DNA of 64,000 bases from Nitrosovibrio tenuis (GTDB lineage Bacteria; Pseudomonadota; Gammaproteobacteria; Burkholderiales; Nitrosomonadaceae), in NCBI RefSeq assembly GCF_900109785.1, contig NZ_FOBH01000008.1, positions 43,482 to 107,481 on the forward strand, in the 5' to 3' direction. Numbering within the stretch: the stretch's first letter is position 1; every line of letters begins with the position of its first letter. Under the pieces are notes generated by a model. The model was given only the letters and a program-made list of their open reading frames with translations. It was not told the DNA's origin and did no database searches. The translations under genes and the position numbers were made by a program. Positions 57,289 through 64,000 of the stretch are shown piece after piece.

Positions 57289-58170
57289 CTATTCGGCTAC
57301 TCCGTCTAGAACTCCCACTAGGTCGGCTATAAGCTGACTCAACTCCCCAGTCATAATTGCAAAATCGCTGTCAAAAATATCTTCGTCGGACTCCGCATTT
57401 TCTTTCAGAATATCTAGCGGTATTATTTTCTTAACTTGAAGATTTTCGGTTAATACAAAAGATAATTTGTCATTCCATGTAAGAGCTAATTTGGTTACTT
57501 CCTTACCTGTTCTTATATGATTTTGAATTTCTTTGGAATCAAGTGAATGTCGAACATATCGAATGGTAGATTTTTCAATATCGCTTCCGCGTAATTCACA
57601 GTCCTTATCTACCGTGAAAAAGGTAGGGGCTTCCGTAATTACCCATTCGGTCATTGCAACTGAGCCAGACGTTTTCGTATTCAGGGATGACAGTTCAAAA
57701 TCCGGATAGCTTTTACGTAGAAACGATACTAATTCATCTGCTTTAGTGACGTTCGTTGTATCAATCACAAGCCAACCATGAACTAGGTCAATCCATGCAT
57801 ATGTCTTATACAGCAAGGAAAATGCCTTAGGTATGAGGTCGCCGACTACTGCTTCTTTCATTTCCTTCAAGAGTTTGCGACCAGGTTTTTGTCCTTTTTG
57901 ATCTGTATATGCTTCAGATCGTAAATTTAAATATTGATTAATTACAGTAGCTGGCAAGAGTTTTTTTTCCTGAGCCAAACAAATCATTAAATGTTCGCGA
58001 AACTTATAAACATAACTATCGGTATCTTTTTTAGGAGGAATCCATCCCTGAACCTCAATTTCGTGTGATCCCAGCTCTCTAAGAGAATTCTTGGCAAATA
58101 TTTCGTCAAGAGAATCTAGACTTTGATCTAACATATTGATTTTATATATCTTTAAATTTTTAAACCACAT
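57289..58170 (-). CDS. rdgC: RdgC-like recombination-associated protein
   Basis: RdgC is a ring-forming DNA-binding protein that restrains RecA. MWFKNLKIYKINMLDQSLDSLDEIFAKNSLRELGSHEIEVQGWIPP shows the family N-terminus (MWFKNLxxYR..., LGSxExxSxGWVPP). Later conserved pieces include the KKLLPATVINQYL segment. 293 residues, about normal. It is more divergent and AT-rich than a core rdgC would be, so it probably came with the island. Confidence 0.82.
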   Translation of the reverse strand: MWFKNLKIYKINMLDQSLDSLDEIFAKNSLRELGSHEIEVQGWIPPKKDTDSYVYKFREHLMICLAQEKKLLPATVINQYLNLRSEAYTDQKGQKPGRKLLKEMKEAVVGDLIPKAFSLLYKTYAWIDLVHGWLVIDTTNVTKADELVSFLRKSYPDFELSSLNTKTSGSVAMTEWVITEAPTFFTVDKDCELRGSDIEKSTIRYVRHSLDSKEIQNHIRTGKEVTKLALTWNDKLSFVLTENLQVKKIIPLDILKENAESDEDIFDSDFAIMTGELSQLIADLVGVLDGVAE

Positions 58171-58805
58171 AATTTCCTTAAGGGAATCGGTACAAATATT
58201 GTTTGAAATAGAAGCAACGCTTTTGGATTACCCCGTACCAAAGTACTCCGCGTGAGAACAGCGTTCTCTAGAGCTTCGACGATGTTATTTTATGCGAATG
58301 GGTTCCATCTTACCTACTTCGATACCCATGACCATTGGACGTTGGTACACCTAACTATGAGTAGGGATATTCTCGGCCAATTTATTTTGAATCACGCGAA
58401 AGATTAGCTATTCTTCGGCTAGCTATTCCAATGAAGTATCTTTTCCCCTGATCTACTTACCGTACTGTACAGTTATTGACAGTACTCTAAGGCTGCAGCA
58501 TCGGTCGGCCTTGATGTATTGTGATTATGACTGAGCGCTCGTTAACAGCCCCCCAAGCTCTGCTGACTTCTTCATCCGGGTCGCATTTGTGCTTGTGGTC
58601 CACTAACGAATTCGGGTAGGGGAATACAATCCTTTCCCATGTTATGCCGGTGATTTCGTACCTTTTAGGTTGCCTATAACGGTTCGGCTTACCGTTCCAT
58701 TGCTTAGCCAGATATTGGAAACGCTTTTTTTAAATTCCTGCCCCAGCTCGTTCGTTGCCGTAGTTGGAGGATGGTCCGGTTACCACGGTTTTGTTTCCGT
58801 CGCCT
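58171..58805. other. 635-base gap between rdgC and the repeat protein
   Basis: No gene or RNA recognised. AT-rich; upstream of rdgC (minus). It may contain the rdgC promoter. Nothing else seen. Confidence 0.4.
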
Positions 58806-59237
58806 TTACAAGTTTTCGTCATTGACGTACTTACCCCTTGCGGCCATGAACCAGCCCGAGTCGGATAGTGCCATGTTCGAAGAGTCTGACATGGACTTTA
58901 CGTAAAGAGCGACGCCACCAATATTCACGGCAAGACGCGCGAGAATTCCTGTAACCGTTACAGGATCAGCAAGAGTGTTCATTCCTGTTACGGGAATGAA
59001 ATGGATATTTTTCCCAGTTACCGTTACAGGGATGTTTATTCCTGTTACAGGAACGGGTGGAATATTTTTCCTGTTACCGTACCAACGGTCCTGATACTTA
59101 TATGGTTCCGTTACCGTTACGGATAGGAATGCTGGCTTTCCGTCATTTATCCATCCATTGCGGAGTAGCGCCATACTCATATGTGTTATCGCAGAGAATT
59201 GGTACAGGCACTGTTCGGGGCCATTTAGCTTGTTCAT
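58806..59237 (-). CDS. Hypothetical protein with VTVTG repeats
   Basis: A 143-residue protein translated from the ATG that overlaps the HTH gene stop by 4 bases (ATGA), so it is probably a real coupled gene. Its middle repeats VPVTG, PVTVTG, IPVTG, PVTVTG; these come from GTTAC palindromes in the DNA and stay in frame. No known domain. The N-terminus (NKLNGPEQCLYQFSAITHMSM) is not repeated. Confidence 0.5.
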   Translation of the reverse strand: MNKLNGPEQCLYQFSAITHMSMALLRNGWINDGKPAFLSVTVTEPYKYQDRWYGNRKNIPPVPVTGINIPVTVTGKNIHFIPVTGMNTLADPVTVTGILARLAVNIGGVALYVKSMSDSSNMALSDSGWFMAARGKYVNDENL

Positions 59238-59528
59238 TTCCGGTCCGTATAACTAGTAGGTTTACAAATGCATGACTGAATGTAATTTTCCAAGTCTTGC
59301 AAGCGATAACGCACCGCACGTGAACCAATCTTGATGTATTGCACACGTGCTCCGACCCATCGATCACGTTCAAGGAACGCTTCACTGACGCCGAGGTATA
59401 AAGCAGCTTCTCTAGTTGAGAGTAAATTCTCTTGCATGGTTTCTGTCTCCACAGGTTGTTAATTGGAGGAGAAAGAATGCAAGAGTTGGAAAAAAAGTGA
59501 TATGTGCTGTAACTGTTACCGTTACAGG
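58948..59528. repeat. Cluster of GTTAC palindromic repeats
   Basis: About seven short palindromic units related to CCTGTAAC-C-GTTACAGG: 58948-58964 (perfect 8-bp arms), 58981-58997, 59013-59032, 59038-59053, 59070-59083, 59106-59125 and 59506-59528. Spacing is irregular (about 17-380 bases). They overlap the gene at 58806 and flank the HTH gene, so they may be binding sites for its product or a replication-type iteron array. Confidence 0.65.
59234..59437 (-). CDS. AlpA/excisionase-type HTH protein
   Basis: A 67-residue protein; LLSTREAALYLGVSEAFLERDRW is a MerR/HTH_17-like recognition segment, followed by VQYIKIGSRAVRYRLQDLENYIQ, the wing and C-terminal helix of excisionase-like proteins. 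ATG 59437 has GGAG nine bases upstream; a GTG at 59452 is weaker. It overlaps the downstream repeat protein by 4 bases. Confidence 0.75.
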   Translation of the reverse strand: MQENLLSTREAALYLGVSEAFLERDRWVGARVQYIKIGSRAVRYRLQDLENYIQSCICKPTSYTDRK

Positions 59529-59767
59529 AAAGTTCGACAAAAATGAGGGGAATTATTTGAAAATATTTTGCTGGAACTAGAAAAGAAACCAGCAGACATC
59601 CCAGATTTTGCGACACTCAAATTCATCTGACCGACAGTTCTGCTGTCGCAATGTAAGTTTTAGACTAGCAATTAGTTCAGATTCGTAAGTCAACAAAAGG
59701 CGTTGCTTCTTGTTTTTTTACCTCATATGAGGAATAATAACCGGAAGTAACCTTCGGGAGTAGATAA
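59453..59767. other. 315-base divergent gap
   Basis: Between the HTH gene (minus) and the gene at 59768 (plus). Contains one GTTAC palindrome (59506-59528) and AT-rich DNA suitable for divergent promoters; no gene seen. Confidence 0.45.
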
Positions 59768-60421
59768 ATGGCACTTTTGGTTCGCAATGAAGAGTTTGAA
59801 TGCAAATATCGGCTTAATGAGGTTTTTGGCTTAGAGACTGAAGACGTAAAGGACGTTATTATGCAAGGGCTATTTGCGCGAAAGACTTGCACGTCCCACC
59901 ACCCAAGAATTTACCCTGGGCTGACTCAATGGGCTGAAACGATAAGAGCTCTAAGGGATAAGACATTGCCTATGGGTTGGTCAAGTAGCGACGATAATAA
60001 TTTTCCGCTTTCCATACATCCTTCTGGCAACATAGTTGTAGCGGTTCATACTGGTGATAAAGACGCAGGAATATCCGGAAATAATCCTTCTAATCGTGCC
60101 GCAAAAGGTACTAATACAGAGCAGGCTATTTGGACAAATCAAAAACAATTATCTCTGTTTGATGCTTTACCTGAGATCCCATTAGTTCATGGCAGTGCAA
60201 ATAGAATAATGTGGATCTTGCTTTACCACGTCACTCCATATGAAATCCGATTTGAGCTTTCTCTACCGTTCGATATAGTCGATGGGAAAATCCGCTCATG
60301 GCATGAAAGACTAGTGTTTCCCGCGATAACACTTGATCAGATTGATATTGAGATTGGGGATAATAATGGCGGAAATGATAATGGACAAGAATTTGATATT
60401 GACGTTGAACGAAAAAGCTAA
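59768..60421 (+). CDS. Hypothetical protein before the XRE-ImmA/IrrE gene
   Basis: A 217-residue soluble protein with no motif I recognise. GGGAG precedes the ATG. Its end overlaps the start of the XRE-ImmA/IrrE gene by 56 bases in another frame, which suggests one operon; possibly the partner or target of that regulator. Confidence 0.6.
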   Translation: MALLVRNEEFECKYRLNEVFGLETEDVKDVIMQGLFARKTCTSHHPRIYPGLTQWAETIRALRDKTLPMGWSSSDDNNFPLSIHPSGNIVVAVHTGDKDAGISGNNPSNRAAKGTNTEQAIWTNQKQLSLFDALPEIPLVHGSANRIMWILLYHVTPYEIRFELSLPFDIVDGKIRSWHERLVFPAITLDQIDIEIGDNNGGNDNGQEFDIDVERKS

Positions 60422-61535
60422 TATCAAAAAGTTTAACCCTAACCGGCTGACGTTCGCTAGAACTCGTAGAGGTTATAAAAAAGCCGATCTAGCAAAGAAA
60501 ATTGGTGTAACTCCCCGCTCAATGACGGGTTATGAAAGCGGTGAGTTTCCCCCTGAGTTGGAAAGACTTGATCAGATTGCAGGTGCCTTAAAGTTTCCGA
60601 GAGACTTTTTCTTTGAAGAAGACCCTATAGAACAAATTGAGTCAGATGCCGTTAGCTTCAGGGCAATGTCTAAGATGAGCGCCACATTAAAGAATATGGC
60701 GCTTGGGGCGGGTACGATTGCTGTACAGCTTAATTCCTGGATAGAAAATAAGTTTCAGCTGCCTTCGCCGGATTTACCCGAGCTTGGGCGCGATATTGAT
60801 TCAGAGGCAGCAGCGGAGGCGCTTCGTAAATACTGGGGACTTGGTGAACAAGCAATTAGTAATATGGTTCACTTATTAGAAGCAAAGGGAGTGCGTGTAT
60901 TTTCCTTGGCAATTGAAGCTAAAGAAGTAGATGCCTTTTCCATGTGGTGGGATGGGACTCCTTTCGTTTTTCTAAATACGCAGAAGTCTGCAGAACACAG
61001 TCGCTTTGATGCCGCGCATGAACTGGGTCATTTAGTGATGCATCGACATGGCCAGCCACATGGACAGGAAGCTGAGAAAGAAGCGAATACTTTTGCTTCA
61101 GCATTTCTAATGCCGTCGAGAAGTGTCATGTCGAAGCAATTCCGCTTTCCTACGCTGGATGGGCTGATTAAAGCTAAAAGGTACTGGTCGGTTTCTGTTG
61201 CGGCACTTAATTATCGACTTCATTCACTCGGCCTGACTAGTGAATGGATTAACAGAAGTCTTTGTATACAGATTTCTCAGGCGGGCTACAGAACGCGTGA
61301 GCCCAATGAGGTACAGCGCGAGACTTCTCAGGTCCTAGATAAAGTGTTCAATGCACTAAGAACTGAAGGCATAGGTAAGGGAGATATCGCACGTGATCTT
61401 AAAATTACGCCTTATGAAATCGATGAGCTGACCTATGGCTTACTTAAAATTGGGCCAGTTCCTGAGCGCGATGATGTCGTAAGAAAAAACAATTCACATC
61501 AGCCGCCGAGGCCAATATTTTCCATAGTTAAATGA
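60366..61535 (+). CDS. XRE HTH protein with ImmA/IrrE metallopeptidase domain
   Basis: About 389 residues. The N-terminal part (about 25-75) has an XRE-type helix-turn-helix (FARTRRGYKKADLAKKIGVTPRSMTGYESGE). The middle has the zinc-protease motif HELGH (218-222) in DAAHELGHLVMHRH, typical of ImmA/IrrE peptidases that cleave repressors and so induce mobile or defence genes. ATG 60366 has GGGGA upstream. It may control the surrounding island genes. Confidence 0.85.
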   Translation: MAEMIMDKNLILTLNEKANIKKFNPNRLTFARTRRGYKKADLAKKIGVTPRSMTGYESGEFPPELERLDQIAGALKFPRDFFFEEDPIEQIESDAVSFRAMSKMSATLKNMALGAGTIAVQLNSWIENKFQLPSPDLPELGRDIDSEAAAEALRKYWGLGEQAISNMVHLLEAKGVRVFSLAIEAKEVDAFSMWWDGTPFVFLNTQKSAEHSRFDAAHELGHLVMHRHGQPHGQEAEKEANTFASAFLMPSRSVMSKQFRFPTLDGLIKAKRYWSVSVAALNYRLHSLGLTSEWINRSLCIQISQAGYRTREPNEVQRETSQVLDKVFNALRTEGIGKGDIARDLKITPYEIDELTYGLLKIGPVPERDDVVRKNNSHQPPRPIFSIVK

Positions 61536-61579
61536 AGATTGCAAACCAATGATGCAATAGCCAGGTTATTGGGGGGGAC

Positions 61580-62287
61580 ATGCCGACGCGCAGCATTATC
61601 GTGACAGACTTTACAAGGTTTAAAAACGGCCAGAGAGTTTGTATTGCTGGTACAGATATTGTGACTGGACAATGTGTTCGACCATGGCCCTATTTGGCAC
61701 CAGCTGAGTGTGAAAGATTGCAAATTCTGCCTGGCACAATTCTTACAGGAACATTCAACCCTATTCCTCATTTAACTGGCCCGCATCAAGAAGACACAAG
61801 TCATATAGACCTGCACGGTGATGGCGCATGTACTTCTGATCAATTCAAGTGGGCATTGGAGGCAGGATTGTTCAGTAGTATCGAGAGGGGATTCGAAATA
61901 AACCTTGCTGTCGATCAAAAGCATATTCCTCTTGATCATAAACTGGGACGATCGATTATCACAATTCGCATCAAACCAGCTAATATTGAACTAGAGGAAG
62001 ATGCATATAGCCCTGGCAGAATAAAATTGCACCTTACAGATGGCTCAGGTCGCAATTTTAGATATCTTCCAATTACCGATTTAGGATTTTACCGTCATGC
62101 AATGACACATCAAAAGGCTGGTGATCTAGAGAGTTTGAATTCGTTCATCTATAAACAAGAAGAAGTTTATATACGGATAGGTTTAAGTAGAAACTGGGAT
62201 CAGCGCCCTGGGTATTGGATGCAAGTAAATGGAATATACACTTTCCCTAATTACCATAGAGAGATAAGGAGCTTACGGATAGTTTAG
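61580..62287 (+). CDS. Dual-OB (DuOB) domain protein
   Basis: A 235-residue protein whose sequence (IIVTDFTRFKNGQRVCIAGTDIVTGQCVRPWPYLAP near the start; YIRIGLSRNW and NGIYTFPNYHREIRSLRIV at the end) fits the dual OB-fold family that accompanies DUF488 genes. It is likely to bind nucleic acid or nucleotides. GGGGGGGAC precedes the ATG. It lies 44 bases after the XRE-ImmA gene and 58 before the first DUF488 gene. Confidence 0.65.
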   Translation: MPTRSIIVTDFTRFKNGQRVCIAGTDIVTGQCVRPWPYLAPAECERLQILPGTILTGTFNPIPHLTGPHQEDTSHIDLHGDGACTSDQFKWALEAGLFSSIERGFEINLAVDQKHIPLDHKLGRSIITIRIKPANIELEEDAYSPGRIKLHLTDGSGRNFRYLPITDLGFYRHAMTHQKAGDLESLNSFIYKQEEVYIRIGLSRNWDQRPGYWMQVNGIYTFPNYHREIRSLRIV

Positions 62288-62344
62288 ATTGGATATTGAA
62301 CCTAATTCGTGGCTTGTTTGTTTGATTTCGAGGAGCAATTTAAT

Positions 62345-62956
62345 ATGACCGCTGTTTACTCCATCGGACACTCTAATCACGACATTAATACTTTTATTGC
62401 GTTACTAAAACGCTACGATATAAGTGCTCTTGCTGATGTGCGGTCACACCCTTATAGTCGCTTCGCGCCGCAGTATTCAAGAGAAACCTTAAAAGTATCT
62501 TTAGCTGATGCAGGAATTGCCTATGTGTTTCTTGGTAAGGAATTGGGCGCACGAAGTGATGATCCCGCATGTTACCTACATGGGAAGGTTCAGTATGACC
62601 GGTTAGCCAAGCAGCCAGGTTTTAGAACTGGAATCCAGCGAATTAACGAAGGCATGAATCGTTATAGCATTGCACTGATGTGTTCAGAAAAAGACCCTTT
62701 AGATTGTCACAGAGCGTTGTTAGTGGCACGTAATATTTTTGATTCAGGCATATCTATTGATCACATTCATGCTGATGGTGTTCTTGAAAGCCATGAGCAT
62801 CTGGAGTCCAGATTACTTGCTATATGTAAATTACCGGAAGGTGACATGTTTAAGGCACGAGAACAATTTGTTGCTGAGGCATACTTTATTCAAGGGCAAC
62901 GCGTTGCTTATCAAGACGAAGCAATGAGGCAAGAGGAACAACTCGCCACTTCATGA
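62345..62956 (+). CDS. DUF488 family protein (first copy)
   Basis: A 203-residue protein. YSIGHSNHDINTFIALL at the start and Cys113 ... Cys121-His-Arg123 (CSEKDPLDCHR) are the DUF488 hallmarks; the Cys-His-Arg cluster suggests a catalytic or nucleotide-binding site. GAGGAG lies nine bases before ATG 62345. It overlaps the second DUF488 gene by 4 bases. Confidence 0.85.
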   Translation: MTAVYSIGHSNHDINTFIALLKRYDISALADVRSHPYSRFAPQYSRETLKVSLADAGIAYVFLGKELGARSDDPACYLHGKVQYDRLAKQPGFRTGIQRINEGMNRYSIALMCSEKDPLDCHRALLVARNIFDSGISIDHIHADGVLESHEHLESRLLAICKLPEGDMFKAREQFVAEAYFIQGQRVAYQDEAMRQEEQLATS

Positions 62957-63387
62957 AAATCTTCACTATTGGATTTACCCAAAAGAGTGCAGAACAGTTT
63001 TTTACGAGACTAAATCAGCCCGGGCTTGTTCGTCTTATTGATACCAGACTCAACAATACTTCCCAGCTTGCCGGTTTCACAAAAATGAATGATCTAAGAT
63101 ATTTTAGCCGTAAGATTGGAAACTTAGATTACCTCCATCTGCCCCAGTTGGCACCTACCAAAGATATATTAGACGCGTACAGAAAGAATGGCGGTGATTG
63201 GGATGTTTACGAGAAACAGTACCTGGATCTAATAGCACAGCGTCGCATTGAAACGACAATAGATAGAAGCGTTATTGAGGGAGGATGTTTGCTTTGTAGT
63301 GAAGCGACACCTCATCATTGTCATCGTAGGTTGGTTGCAGAATATCTTGGAGACAAGTGGGGGGAAGTTAACATTTGCCACTTATGA
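62953..63387 (+). CDS. DUF488 family protein (second copy)
   Basis: A 144-residue protein beginning MKIFTIGFTQKSAEQFF with the same Cys spacing as its neighbour (Cys115 ... Cys123-His-Arg125, CSEATPHHCHRR). Two different DUF488 genes in tandem behind a dual-OB gene suggest a functional unit, perhaps a defence or conflict system. The chemistry is unknown. Confidence 0.85.
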   Translation: MKIFTIGFTQKSAEQFFTRLNQPGLVRLIDTRLNNTSQLAGFTKMNDLRYFSRKIGNLDYLHLPQLAPTKDILDAYRKNGGDWDVYEKQYLDLIAQRRIETTIDRSVIEGGCLLCSEATPHHCHRRLVAEYLGDKWGEVNICHL

Positions 63388-63483
63388 TCGTGACCTACAC
63401 TATCAATACCTAGTTAATCTCTCAATAAGGTATATTTTGAGGCAATCGTATATTCTCATCCTAAGGAAAGAAAGCGCAAGTAA

Positions 63484-63996
63484 CTAATTTTCAGTAGTAT
63501 CAACTTCTTTGGCTTCTGGGCGGCCGTCAATAAGTTTGAGCATGAAACGCTCATACTTTTCCAACCACGGCCGCAAACGTTCCACTCCAATTTGCGTGTA
63601 ATGAGATGCAGTCACATCACCCTTCATACTATGCCCGAGCAATGCCTTAAGCGGATAGGCTGGACAATCCAGACTTTCTAGCACTGTTGCAAAAGTTCGT
63701 CTTAGGCCGTGCACAGTGACTTCACTGCCGGCAGCTTTGTTGGCCCTCAGCATCGCCTTGCGTGGCTCACAAATTCGTCCTGCGTTGCCATCCTTGCCCA
63801 TCGAACTAAATACATAATCGCCCATGCGCCAGTTCTTCATTAATTCCAATAATTCGTAAGCTTCCCCGTCAAGTAGACAGTTCAGAAGTAGAATTCTTCC
63901 CTGCTTGACGTCCCCCCAATTCTGCTGGGATTCAAAACTAGAATCTGGCCGCTTCTGGCAGTCTGACCTGCTTGGTTTTAACGTATTCGCTTGGGG
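63484..63996 (-). pseudogene. Tyrosine recombinase C-terminal fragment at the window edge
   Basis: Minus-strand fragment. The frame from TTG 63849 to 63484 has the integrase C-terminal half: VHGLRRTFATVLESL (HxxR), ALLGHSMKGDVTASHYTQ (GH and Tyr). The frame stays open upstream to 63996 (stop TGA 63997-63999), but there the sequence (KRPDSSFESQQNWGDVKQGR) no longer looks like integrase, so the N-terminal half with the first Arg is missing or replaced. Either a truncated integrase of this island or a gene disrupted by another insertion. Confidence 0.6.
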
Positions 63997-64000
63997 TCAG

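Larger units (their letters stand above)
55209..64000. mobile_element. AT-rich accessory island downstream of tRNA-Ala, right end outside
   Basis: From the tRNA 3' end onward the DNA is AT-richer and gene content changes to rdgC, a DUF4747-like gene, AlpA-type HTH, XRE-ImmA/IrrE, DUF488 genes and an integrase fragment. tRNA 3' ends are common integration sites. I found no second copy of the tRNA end within the window, so the boundary and att site remain unproven. Confidence 0.5.

Noticed and set aside
58948..59528. CRISPR array from the GTTAC palindromes
   Set aside because: Units are too short and spacing too irregular, and there are no cas genes.

Overview
The window looks like a chromosomal segment of a betaproteobacterium, most likely an ammonia oxidiser of the Nitrosomonadaceae (Nitrosospira-like). 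That is an inference from gene content, gene order and divergent paralogues, not from a database match. Core blocks with familiar order (rph-rdgB-hemW divergent from yicC ... gmk-rpoZ-spoT; ubiK; amgK-murU-pepP-ubiH; dusB-fis-purH-purD-hemF-tRNA-Ala) alternate with three accessory regions.

Layout. 1-4.2 kb: trmB (cut by the window edge), hemW, rdgB, rph and yicC. 4.3-15.4 kb: a mobile island between yicC and trxC/gmk. It carries a P4-type integrase, a second tyrosine recombinase with a small HTH gene, and a type I restriction-modification locus (hsdM frameshifted, a RhuM-family gene, hsdS, hsdR). Both ends carry clustered copies of the octamer TGTACCAA, and a 16-bp near-identical repeat marks candidate att sites. 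15.4-23 kb: core trxC, gmk, rpoZ, spoT and metH.

23.2-31.2 kb: the most interesting region, a compact seven-gene minus-strand operon with the organisation of a RiPP (ribosomally made, post-translationally modified peptide) pathway. The first gene encodes a 245-residue protein with a leader-like N-terminus and four near-perfect 38-residue repeats. Each repeat has the tripeptides HVN, FVN and HAN, which fit the aromatic-X-Asn pattern of three-residue cyclophane (triceptide) substrates. Behind it come a Cys-rich DUF483-like protein, a radical SAM/SPASM maturase with all expected cysteines, an HExxH peptide-modification protein, a 2OG-Fe(II) oxygenase-like protein, a TPR protein and an FAD amine oxidase-like protein. 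I know of no characterised pathway with this set.

31.9-40.7 kb: a P-type cation ATPase joined to a divergent second-type metK, followed by HMA2-like, DUF3562-like, MgtE-like, DUF5132-like and repeat-rich proteins, probably a metal-ion or envelope module. 41-55 kb: core housekeeping genes ending in tRNA-Ala(CGC).

55.2-64 kb: an AT-richer accessory island next to the tRNA. It holds an rdgC homologue, a DUF4747-like gene, an AlpA-type HTH gene with a coupled repeat protein, a cluster of GTTAC palindromes, an XRE-ImmA/IrrE gene, a dual-OB plus two DUF488 module (probable defence or conflict system), and an integrase fragment at the window edge.
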